A DNA stretch of 10,597 bases from Euperipatoides rowelli (lineage: Eukaryota; Onychophora; Udeonychophora; Euonychophora; Peripatopsidae), in the NCBI GenBank assembly GCA_003024985.2, contig PXIH01S0043877.1; one strand, 5' to 3'. The position numbers and the translations under genes are program-made. The notes beneath the pieces were generated by a model. The model worked only from the letters and a program-made list of their open reading frames with translations, was not told the origin of the DNA and searched no databases. Below are positions 1 through 7,896 of this stretch, piece after piece; the first letter of the stretch is position 1, and each line of letters opens with the position of its first letter.

Positions 1-96
1 TTAAGTGAGATAAGGTGGGATTAAGGGACGGTTGAATTAAGGAAGGGAGATTGGGATTAAAAAGGAGAGTTACAGGGATAATGCAGGGAGAGAAGT
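1..96 (+). repeat. Degenerate purine-rich tandem repeat, TTAAGGGA-like core
   Basis: The tract is almost all purine on the plus strand and divides into about five units, each opening with TTAAG, TTAAA or TAATG and ending in a GGGA or GGAGAG-like purine block. The unit lengths are roughly 20, 16, 20, 22 and 17 bases. It lies directly inside the Helitron-like 3' end, so it is probably a subterminal repeat array of that element. Similar AAAAGGGAAAGA blocks occur in the right-hand copy at 10436-10449 and 10584-10597. Confidence 0.5.
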
Positions 97-133
97 TCTA
101 AAATGTCCGTGCAACACCGGGTACTTCAGCTAG
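1..133 (+). mobile_element. 3' end of a Helitron-type element (partial)
   Basis: The block ends with GTGCAACACCGGGTACTTCAG followed by CTAG at 130-133. Helitrons characteristically end in CTRR with a short GC-rich hairpin about 10-12 bases inside. Here CCG at 107-109 and CGG at 118-120 could form a weak 3-bp stem about nine bases before CTAG. A related-looking 5' end (TC followed by an AAAATGAAAGTTTGTC-type start) occurs at 10102 in the same orientation, which supports a family with copies at both window ends. The element runs off the left edge and shows no coding sequence. Odd point: the base after CTAG is A, while Helitrons usually insert between A and T. The family assignment is from remembered terminal patterns and not from a database match. 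Confidence 0.5.
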
Positions 134-2297
134 AATTATAATAATAAAAGGTTTGAAGGATTGATAAATTTTGAAATTATAGAATTTGTAAATCACAAGG
201 TATATGAAAAATTCAATTAATAAACAAGTGTTTATTTAAACTTCTGAGTGCTGATCTCTTTAAACATACATCACCATTGAATAAATTGTCATTGTTTAGA
301 ATTAAGGTTTTTTTAGGTCTTGTTCAAGGGAAGTAGGCTAATTCTGCTGTCCAGAGGGATTATATTGTCGCCAGACAATCAGGTAAACCATTATTTGTAA
401 GTTTAAGTGTTCCATGTGTGTCTCTAATCAATTCAATTTTAATTCTCAGGTTGTCCAAGATCAATATTTGTAATCCATTTGATGAATTTTGATATAGACA
501 ACTCTTTCGCCTTGTCCTAATAGGTTATCACATTACAAAGGTATTAAACTTAGCAGTTTATAGCTGCCTAGTAACAAGTGTTCAATTTAACTCATTGACA
601 TGTCCTTTTAAACCCACTCTTAGTCCATAAACCATACCCTGAGTTTGACATATTGTACCTGAGTAAAGAATATGGACAAAGTAGTCTGTGCATCCTCACC
701 TCTATGCTCAACAAATTTTAATATTAATAATATTTTAATTTAGTCAGGGTAAAATGAGTTTTGGGGACTGTGGATTTTGTAAGAAGGCTCTCATGGTGGG
801 TGTACAGTATATAACAAAAGGTAAGCCTACCTTGTAAAAATTTTTTTACTTGGTAAATTTTAAGATTTTATTATCTGGGAGCAGTATGGCTGTAGTTTTA
901 TTTAGATAAACAGTACTGTAATCTCAATGCATGTATAACAAATCCTGATTACAGACTAATATTGTTTATTTTGTAATTTTTTTAATATTTGTTTTGTGTT
1001 TGTTGCAAAAACTAAAAAAAAAAAAAAGAGGGGAGGCGAATATGTATATGGGCTGCAGTAAATGCCTGGGGAAGGGATGCAGGAAATTAATTCAAGACAT
1101 GGCATTCACCATGCTATTAAGCCTACAGTATGTGAATGTCAGCTGTAACCCACATTGGGTTTGCTGTTTTATAGAATAAGGAAATGAAAATAATTTGGAA
1201 GGGGTAGATCATAATAATAATATAGGCCTACTTGTGAAGGCCATAGGGTACTTTTTTTTTGATGAAACAGAGTAGTTAATAACACTGTAAATACAGTAGG
1301 CTACCATTTTTTTTAAACCACTGGACATTAAAACATACGGTTAATAGGCCTTACATACAGTACCACACACACAAAAAAAAAAAAATAATATAGCCTATAA
1401 TATTAAATTTGATTAAAAGGTTAATATTTTTTATAATTTCAAATGTTGATAAGAGTGTATTTAGTTGCCTCTATTTATTTCATGTTTTTTTTTTTATTAT
1501 TTTGTTGTTTTTATTTTTCAAATGTCAATTTGTTTCCACGACATTTAAAATTTAAATTAATTTAAAAGCAAATATGGTTACGAGTCTTAAAGCAATATAA
1601 AATCGAGATTAGTCGAGTTAAAAAACTAATCCCAATAGCCTAGAATTTTTATGATTTTAATTTCTTTAATGTTAAAAGTTTGGGAACAGATTGGTTCTTT
1701 TGATTATATTTTAAATAAGCAATATAGAATATAAATTATGGAATTTATTTTTGTTTTGCTTTAATGGTGATTAGGCCTATCGTTACAAAAAGCAATGTTT
1801 ATAGTACCGTACCTGTAAAGGCTTGGTAACCTACTGAATTTATGACAAAATAATTATATCTTCGACAATGACATAACAGTACGCATTGTATTGATTAATA
1901 GCTCTTTTCAAATTTTTATCTTGTTTTAGTTTAGCTAATGATTACCGTAATAGAGATTACAGTGGGCTACATTATAATTTTAACACTGATTAGTCATTAT
2001 AATGTACTAAGGAAATGGGAGTCTTGAAAAGGGCATTTGAACATTTCCAGTCCAATTGATTTGACTTAACAGAAGTATTATAACCTATAGCCTAGGCTAT
2101 ATTTTTAAACTACAGTATAATGATAAAATAGAGAGAAAAAAACATGAACTTTCATATTCAAAATTCATAGATTACAAATAATTTATTTTCAATTTCTCAG
2201 GCTAATTCAACAATATTTAGTCTAATTATTATTATTACTATAAGTGTTTTAAACAATTGTTTAAAAAAATTTAATGAAGATTTAGAAATAGTCTTAC
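134..2297. other. AT-rich non-coding stretch, no firm gene
   Basis: This stretch is dominated by A/T runs (for example A-runs near 1014-1027 and 1372-1385, and T-runs near 1252-1260 and 1488-1496). I found no conserved protein motif on either strand. If the minus-strand exon at 2298-2384 is real, this is its first intron and beyond. One minus-strand frame is open for 54 codons (524-363, TAA at 362-360) with a minus-strand AATAAA at 236-231 downstream, so a terminal exon there is conceivable but not supported by homology. A perfect 16-bp palindrome lies at 2086-2101. The word TAGGCTA or its complement recurs here. Confidence 0.5.
2292..2297 (-). other. 5' splice donor of the minus-strand candidate exon
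   Basis: On the minus strand the exon end reads GCTGAG and is followed by GTAAGAC. This matches the metazoan donor consensus (AG|GTRAGT) at most positions. It defines the exon end at 2298 in phase 0. Confidence 0.45.
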
Positions 2298-2384
2298 CTC
2301 AGCCTTTTCAATATTGGCAAACGATGTAATACATCTTTTCTTAAGTTTTTTGTTTTGTTTTTTGCCAAATTTTGGAGAGGCCAT
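2298..2384 (-). CDS. Candidate first coding exon of an unidentified gene, Lys/Arg-rich N-terminus
   Basis: Reading the minus strand, an ATG at 2384-2382 in a strong context (GGAGGCATGG) opens 29 codons, followed at once by a consensus 5' splice donor (GAG|GTAAGA, intron from 2297). The peptide starts MASPKFGKKQNKKLKKR and ends with SFANIEKAE. Residues 8-17 are mostly Lys/Arg, as in nuclear or nucleolar localisation signals. Two further in-frame ATGs lie upstream at 2399 and 2405, so the protein could start up to seven residues earlier; the frame is closed by TAG at 2426-2424. The splice is phase 0. The exon faces away from the alpha-catulin exon at 2867, as in a divergent gene pair. I do not recognise the protein and found no later exon. 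Chance is possible because the segment is short, but the Kozak context, codon content and donor together argue for a real exon. Confidence 0.45.
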
Positions 2385-2696
2385 GCCTCCAACAATCATA
2401 CGCATTCCGCTGTTATAGATAGCCTACAGTAGCAACTAGAAGTTACAAATTAATATTGAAATTTATAAGCTTGAAGTAAATCCATTATAATACGGTGATG
2501 TTTTGAAAAAGACTTCAGTCCAGTCTTCCATAGTTAAAATAAAGCTAATTCAATTTGTATTGTAAATATTTACTGTACTTACAATTGGGCCTAGCAACTT
2601 TCGTTCATTTTTTCCAGTGTCCTAATTTTACTAGGTCAATAACTTAACGCACTGTATTTAATTAATTGTTAAAAAGGAAGTAATTTTGAGCATTGT

Positions 2697-2704
2697 TATA
2701 TAAA
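2697..2704 (+). promoter_or_regulatory. Candidate TATA box for the alpha-catulin gene
   Basis: TATATAAA is a full-consensus TATA element 163 bases upstream of the proposed catulin start. A start site about 25-30 bases downstream (around 2727-2735) would give a leader of roughly 130-140 bases containing the uORFs described here. In such AT-rich DNA a chance match is quite likely. Confidence 0.3.
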
Positions 2705-2792
2705 CGAGAGAAAAAAAAAAATTATAAGTATTAAGTACAGTAGACTTATGAATATACAGTGTTTCTAACACGCAGAGATTTTTATAAGCTGA

Positions 2793-2864
2793 ATGGGGAA
2801 AAAAATGAACGAGGCCATATTGACGAGACCGATAACGAGGTTACTGATTATCGACCACGAGTAA
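2793..2864 (+). other. Upstream ORF ending two bases before the catulin start
   Basis: An ATG at 2793 (with a second in-frame ATG at 2805) opens 23 codons ending at TAA 2862-2864, just before the proposed main ATG at 2867. A shorter uORF (ATG 2748, TAA 2766-2768) lies further upstream in the same frame. If transcription starts near 2730, ribosomes would meet these uORFs first, so they could dampen catulin translation. The peptide is not recognised and the role is inferred from position. Confidence 0.35.
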
Positions 2865-2866
2865 AC

Positions 2867-2953
2867 ATGGCAGCGATGCGGTGTGAAGAACAAAACAATT
2901 TAGAAATTAAAACTAAGTCCATTGAACAAACTTTAGTTCCCTTAGTCACACAG
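2867..2953 (+). CDS. CTNNAL1: Alpha-catulin (catenin alpha-like 1), first coding exon
   Basis: The exon encodes 29 residues starting MAAMRCEEQNN, followed at residues 12-29 by the core LEIKTKSIEQTLVPLVTQ. This matches the N-terminal core of vertebrate alpha-catulin at about 14 of 18 positions with conservative differences, and alpha-catenin less well (about 11 of 18). Alpha-catulin is a cytoplasmic vinculin/alpha-catenin family protein linked to Rho signalling and cytoskeletal or dystrophin-complex scaffolding. The start is the first in-frame ATG, in a good context (AACATGG). The frame is open upstream to TAG 2741-2743 but has no earlier ATG, so an N-terminal extension would need an upstream exon. 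The exon ends at CAG|GTAGGA in phase 0; read through, the frame stops ten codons later. From memory, alpha-catenin genes split at the same place. Only about 4% of the protein is here, and no later exon was found. Confidence 0.78.
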
Positions 2954-2959
2954 GTAGGA
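2954..2959 (+). other. 5' splice donor after alpha-catulin exon 1
   Basis: The exon end CACACAG is followed by GTAGGA, a good donor match. Family similarity stops exactly at this junction: the next in-frame codons read VGQLLLSPCL and then a stop, with no catulin resemblance. That supports splicing here. Confidence 0.7.
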
Positions 2960-5143
2960 CAGTTATTATTATCACCCTGTTTATGACATACCTTAAAAAA
3001 ATATAAAAAAAAATCCTTGGCTATTTATTTTTAAACAAACAGTTGATATTCTTTACAGTTTATTCTAGTGCTGTATTTAGGCTATCGCATATGTAAAATC
3101 ATGTTTTTTAATCTTTTAAAACCATTATTTTAAAAATAGTAATGAGCGAAGCGAAGTTAATTATTTGGGAATGGGGTTTTTAGTAAAATTCTTATTAGCT
3201 ATTCATTACATTACCCCAAAATAGTTCATCATGTAGGCAAGCTACATGGGCTTAACACTACATTTTAATCAATTTTTTAAGCAAAATACTATATTACAGT
3301 GTTGTAAAACAATCATTGGGAGTTAAAATTGTATATAATTAGCACTTTATCTTGGTGGTGTGATTTTTCTTTTTTTAGATTGTAGGTTATGACTAATTAC
3401 ATTTGATGTACATCGCTATTAGTGATAACTTAGATTTGAAATAGGGGCATACTCCCTAAATAGTGTAACCTTATTCTTTTGAAAACTGCTCCGTACTTAG
3501 GTATATGGGCGTTGACCCTAGTTCAGTACAGTTGGTCAATATACACCCACCAAAAGGACAAATATTAACAATACCGGTATACTCAATCCTAGTTTTGTGA
3601 TTTATTTAGGCTACCGGTACCGTACTATAAAGAATTTTATTATCGTGTAATAACCCTAACCCAAAAGGATTTTTCTGTTTTGCCATTTTATCTAAGTTAT
3701 CTAAGTCATTATTATTAACTAGGTTAAGAATTGGTTGGAGTGGAAATCCATCAAATTCAAATTATGAATACCTGAACTCACTTATAACTTACATAACCTA
3801 CTTTTTTTTTTTAATTTTATTGTAGTCCTACCGGTATTTAGTAAGAAACATTTAAATTTAAGTCAAATCTTTGACATAATTTCAAGACCTAGGGTCGAGC
3901 CATTATTTTCTGATAGAATCAAATCCAATTTTTTAAAAAATAAATTTTTGAGGATCACTGTGTCTTATTTCTAAAAGAATCCCATTTCAAAATCTTTAAT
4001 TCTGTTTTTGTAATAAAATTGTGTCTAATATCTCCAAGACCATAATAAATATCGGTCAGATTCCGTTATATGCCCACCAATATGGCTGACGGTAGTAAGT
4101 TGAAATTACCATAGAATGCAGACCAAGAGCGTCCCACTAAGCAAGCTCCCCCCCCCCTATTTCTTGGCAAAACATAGGTAAACAGCACCATCGCTGAACA
4201 AGAGCGCCATCACTGCACTTTGACTTTTTTATCACTCTGAAATAAATCCAAGGTGTATCCAAACGAGTGCCAACGTAGATTTTTGCTTCATTTTACCTCA
4301 TCTAAAGTTTAGGACAGTGTATCAAAACAAGAGAACTGTGTAAACATTTTCATGTTACCATCTGTATATTATTATGCTGTTACATCATTTTTATGTGTTT
4401 TACATCATCTAGATAAATATCAAGACACATAGCCATACAAGCATGACGTTTAGAAAAAACCCTCCCTAGCCTATATGCAGCTTCAGTGAATCCTCATAAA
4501 CAGAACGAAAGAGGCGTGTAAATTAAAAAGTGAAAGTTTTAACTTAGACGGCGCTCTTACTTGGCACNGGGGGGGGGGTAAATTAGGCCCAATTTGGGGG
4601 AGGTAGATAGATGAAAAAAATTTGTAAGATAGAATTTCCTATCTATAAAAAAATATTTAGATGGTCTAGCAACTCTGTAGTGCTACTACAACTAATTTTC
4701 TCGTAATGAAAATTTGCAATTTTAATTTTGAAAATCCATATTGCGGATGTAGAAATATGGGTTTTCTATGCTCCCTTCTGTCACCCAGCAACAAGAGTTA
4801 TATAATTATAGAATATATAGGCTAATGGCTGGACTGGTAGTTCGAGCTGTTGAGTGTTAAAAAAATTAACTAAACTTTTTGTTTGTTAATTAAACACATC
4901 TATTTTTTTTTGTTTTAGTGCGCTTATTTAAATAGGCCTATCACTATGCTAATTACTTTATTTTATAATGTGCTTGTTTTTGGCCAAAAAATTTTTATTG
5001 TGTTTTCTTTAGTATACTTTATTTTACTGCAGTTTTTGTTTTATAAAAAAAATTTGATTTAGTTTCTCTTCATTTTCATTTTGTTTTGTCTAGTCTTTTT
5101 TTTCTTCTCATCTTTTTTGTTTTACCGGGGTAAATTATAACAT
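2960..5143. other. Non-coding stretch, probably catulin intron 1
   Basis: No coding exon with catulin or other recognisable similarity was found on either strand. The stretch is AT-rich, with three copies of the ACCGGTA word (a perfect palindrome ATACCGGTAT at 3571-3580, then near 3612 and 3829). It also has a C10 run at 4148-4157, and an undetermined base (N at 4568) before a G10 run at 4569-4578. A near-complementary pair of AAGAGCGCC-type words lies at 4200-4211 and 4547-4558. The left end of the retrotransposon (its 3' end) should fall somewhere in about 4700-5143, but I could not define an LTR. Confidence 0.5.
5094..5125 (-). other. Possible polypurine tract of the retrotransposon
   Basis: On the minus strand, 5125 to 5094 is nearly all purine (AAAAAAGATGAGAAGAAAAA core) and lies 18 bases past the final pol stop at 5146-5144. 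LTR retrotransposons carry a polypurine tract just before the 3' LTR, so position and composition fit. No convincing TG...CA LTR boundary follows, and purine runs are common here, so this is tentative. Confidence 0.25.
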
Positions 5144-5455
5144 TTATTTGTATCTTTTTCTCAGGAAGTACCCATGTTTTATGTCAGGATCTCCGTATCG
5201 ATAGAATACTCGGACTCTGTTTTTGTTCAAATCGCCCAGAGTGTTTGAGAATTTTAATTTAGCTGATTCGATTTCCACCATTTCATCCTTTGGCGATGGG
5301 GTCGAATCGTAATCATGCAAGATTTTTAGATATTTAGCATACTCTTCATCCTCCTTTTGTTTTTGTATGTTTGCTCCCGCATCGTCCGTCTCTACTTCCT
5401 CCGAGGGTGTTATTATGCTTTCTATTTGGTGTAAAACTATGTTGTTAAGTCTACC
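5144..5455 (-). pseudogene. Uninterrupted acidic C-terminal tail of pol
   Basis: A minus-strand frame is open for 103 codons from 5455 to TAA 5146-5144. Its own ATG comes late (5281), so it looks like a continuation of pol in a shifted frame. Similarity of register suggests the shift falls around 5450-5440, within GACTTAACAACA, which both frames can read. The peptide is rich in Asp, Glu and Lys (EEVETDDAG, QKQKEDEEYAKYLK) and ends in a basic run, GYFLRKRYK. Post-integrase tails of this kind occur in Gypsy elements, but I recognise no domain. It is odd that this piece has no stop while the rest of pol has eleven. Confidence 0.55.
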
Positions 5456-6712
5456 TCATTAGCAATATCTTTATGATGCACGTATGCTTTGATTTTATCT
5501 ACATGCACTTGATTCACTTTTTCGGAGTGTTTAATGTCTCGAATGTGGTAGTTTACTAGGCCAGTTCTTTTGATCACACAGTATGGGCCGGTGTATCGGG
5601 GGTTTAGTTTTCTGTTGTGGCCAGAGTAGCTAGTGATGTCTAACGCTAGTACTAATTCGCCAATGTCAAACTCTCGCATGTGTCACCCTGTGTCTTTATT
5701 TCTCGCATTGGAGATGGAGGTGTTTTGTAAGTTAGCAAAAACTTCTTTTGCGGCCTCCAGCTTTTCCAATACGGCGTCTACCAGATCTATTCTTTCAAGA
5801 TTGTCATTGTTTTCATTTAGATTGAATTCTGAAAATGCATCATACTGGTAGAAGCCATGGAAGATAAAGAAGGGGACTTGCTTAGTGCTGCTATTACTTG
5901 CATAATATAAGGGAGCATGATGTCACAATCGGTGAATTCTTTGTTGCAATAGTGATATTAAATTTAATATTTTTGTGTTTACCCCATTGGAGCGGGGCCA
6001 AAAACTATTTGTGGTTATTCTATCTATTCCTAGCCTTTTATATAGTGTTGTCATTATGTGACCTATTAGTTGTAGCCCACGATCTGATAGAATATATTTA
6101 GACCCGCCACAGCGCGTATAGATTGTTTTCATCTAATCTGCAGCTATGATGTGGACTTCTTGGCTTGGGATGGGGCTGGCGAAGGTCATGTGGAAGAAAT
6201 GTTGTGTATGTAATTATGTATTTATTTCTCCTTTGTGTTGTTGAGAAGGGACCTAATATATCAATGCTGACCTTTGACATGCAGGAGGAAGGAGGTTTAC
6301 ACGTCTCTGTTCCTACACTGGCATTTTTCGCAGCTATTGATATACTGTATTCTTTACATAAGTAAATAGGGTGGGCCAAAAAAAGTTTCTCCTTATTCTG
6401 TAAGCAGTTTAAGAAAGTCGGTCCACCGATCAGTCTATCATGGTACGCGAACATAACATCCGGTAAGAGGGACACTGGGACGACGGTTCTGTAAGCTGTA
6501 AATTATCAATTTCCTAGTTGTACTAATTTTTGTATTAAGTCATTGTCATTTTGTAAGTAAGTTTTATCATTTAATTTATTTTCTTTTATTTTATTGGCAA
6601 TATCTTTACAGTATTCGTCCTTTTGTTGTTCTGTTCGCATAAGCTCAATCGTGATTGGTCTCTTACTGATTTCTAAAGGGCATACCGTTGTAATCTCGCC
6701 TTCCACATGACT
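5437..6712 (-). pseudogene. Gypsy-type integrase remnant with GPY/F module
   Basis: A linker (6706-6509) is followed by stops TGA TAA at 6508-6503. The N-terminal zinc-finger region has AYHD and later LCKEY, but the second His position is Pro (GGP) and the next Cys position is Tyr, so metal binding is probably lost. The catalytic core starts with SIDILGP; the first Asp codon is 6262-6260. The frame shifts near 6190-6200 and, after TAG 6135-6133, gives YILSDRG with the second Asp at 6084-6082. The third acidic position, 36 residues on, is Thr (5976-5974). SSTKQVPFFIFHG follows TGA 5925-5923. The last part, after TGA 5685-5683, has FDIGELVLAL and NPRYTGPY, the GPY/F module, and ends at TAG 5439-5437. 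Integrase would insert the DNA copy; this one cannot. Confidence 0.88.
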
Positions 6713-7200
6713 TCATGATAACATGTCTGTGAAACTATTCAATTTACCGGGTATATGCTCGTATTGTATGTCATTTTGCTGAAGGTTCATCATCCACCGT
6801 GCAACTCTAGCATTTGTGTCCTTTAGTTCTACTATGTATGTCAGTGGTTTATGGTCATTAAGTAATATTATTTTATTTCCGTATGTCATGTGTTTGAATT
6901 GTGCTATGGCGAATACTATGGCTAGAGTTTCACGTTCGATTACCGCGTAATTTCTATCTGCTTTGTTCAACCTTCTACTCACGTATGCTATTGGCTGTAC
7001 TTCACCCTTTTCATTTTCCTGTTCTAGTACAGTTCCCTAGGACGTAAGTGATGCATCAGTTTTGATAATAAATGGTTTACTATAGTTAGGAAAGGAGAGT
7101 AAGGGCTCTGTAGTCAACTTTTGTTTTAACGTTTGGAAGGCTACTTCAGCACTTTAGTTCCAGATTATCATTGTGTTTCGTTTTTTTAATAAATCATACA
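6713..7200 (-). pseudogene. Gypsy-type RNase H remnant
   Basis: After the C-run frame change the sequence continues with LYDLLKK, then TAA 7156-7154, then the KTDAS motif, whose Asp codon is at 7057-7055 and is the first RNase H catalytic residue. TAG 7039-7037 follows. The uninterrupted part from 6982 to TGA 6715-6713 carries AYVSRRLN, the ERETLAIV helix, NDHKPLTY, RVARWMMNLQ and the C-terminal FTDMLS. The acidic catalytic positions therefore look preserved even though three stops interrupt the domain. RNase H would remove element RNA from the RNA:DNA hybrid. The TGA at the end sits where the family usually has a basic residue, and the frame continues into the integrase linker. Confidence 0.88.
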
Positions 7201-7896
7201 GGGGGGGGTGGCTATTTTGGTGAAATTTGTAATGAACTTTTGGTAGAAGTTTAGACTCCCCAGAAAACTCCTTACTCCTCTTACTGTAGTGGGTCACGCT
7301 AGTTTTTGTATAGCATCTATGCTCCTTTCTACCGGTCTACACCCATTTTTATCTACCATATGCCCCAAGTATTTTATTGATTATCTGAATAAATGGCATT
7401 TGGAGGGTTTAATCGCTAAATTAACTTTCTCGAGTGCTGTCAGTACCTCTTCCAATGTTTCTAGGTGCTCTTCAATGTTGGGCGAGTGTATAATAATGTT
7501 GTCTAGGTACACGAAGACCTGACCCTTTAGAATGACATGGTGTAGGCATTCTAACATGATCTTCTGAAAGATAGCTGCAGACATTAGACATCCCTGGCAA
7601 AGGCGGGTGAATGCATATTTAGCAAATGGTACTGAAAAGACAAACTTTTTCTGGGCCTCCACTATTAATTTAACATTAAAGTACCCATTATTTAAGTCTA
7701 GGCTGCTAAAGATGCGTGCGCCACCTAGGTTCTCTAAAATATCGCCAATGCGCATGATTAGATATTGCTCGTTCACTATGTGTTCATTTATTTTTCTAAG
7801 GTCTAAACAAATTCGGACCTCCTTCGAGTCCTTTTCAGGCAAGACTAGCACAGGCAAGTTATATGGACTATGTATTTTTTTGATTGTTTGCCTTTT
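7201..7896 (-). pseudogene. Gypsy-type reverse transcriptase remnant
   Basis: The segment begins in the spacer after TAG 7899 and passes SPYNLPVLVLPEK (about 7869-7831), then RICLDLRKIN, the motif-A strand SSLDLNNGYF with its catalytic Asp, the RLCQG/AAIFQ region, and the YxDD box at 7509-7498. The box reads YLDN, so the second catalytic Asp is replaced. The enzyme would copy element RNA into DNA. Roughly 80 codons of the N-terminal fingers expected between protease and SPYNLPV are missing, so an internal deletion is likely. Stops TAA 7383-7381 and TGA 7296-7294 break the thumb/connection part, which is still readable as YLGH, RSFLG and FYQKF. A run of eight C on this strand (7208-7201) coincides with a frame change; the following PLYDLL motif needs a different phase. 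Confidence 0.9.

Larger units (their letters stand above)
2385..2866. promoter_or_regulatory. Putative bidirectional promoter and 5' leaders
   Basis: This 482-base interval separates the two outward-facing candidate start codons (2384 minus, 2867 plus). Toward the plus gene there is TATATAAA at 2697-2704. Toward the minus gene there is a TATAAAT-like match (2461-2467 read on the minus strand), which is weak given the base composition. CpG dinucleotides are rare in the surrounding DNA, but about nine fall in 2771-2880, over the plus-strand leader and start codon. Neither transcription start can be fixed from sequence. The inference of a shared promoter depends on the minus-strand exon being real. 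Confidence 0.4.

Noticed and set aside
448-520. Plus-strand exon after a good acceptor (TTTTAATTCTCAG)
   Set aside because: Only one frame stays open, for a short stretch, with no matching donor or recognisable peptide.
640-708. Minus-strand exon near a strong donor (AGAG|GTGAGG at about 696-701)
   Set aside because: The frame is short and closes upstream within AT-rich DNA, there is no convincing acceptor, and the peptide is unrecognised.
994-1179. Plus-strand 61-codon open frame
   Set aside because: It begins at a non-ATG codon across an A-run, has no recognisable motif, and its Cys-rich look comes from a short local stretch.
4700-5140. 3' LTR of the retrotransposon
   Set aside because: Comparison by eye with 8512-10101 found only an 11-base match in opposite orientation (GAACTACCAGT), not a direct repeat.
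5633-5851. Plus-strand 72-codon frame
   Set aside because: It is antisense to the integrase C-terminal region and has no family signal.
5898-6101. Plus-strand frame with a membrane-protein look
   Set aside because: It is the complement of the integrase core. AT-rich antisense codons give Leu, Ile and Phe and mimic transmembrane helices.
6165-6365. Plus-strand 66-codon frame
   Set aside because: It is antisense to the integrase zinc-finger and first-Asp region.
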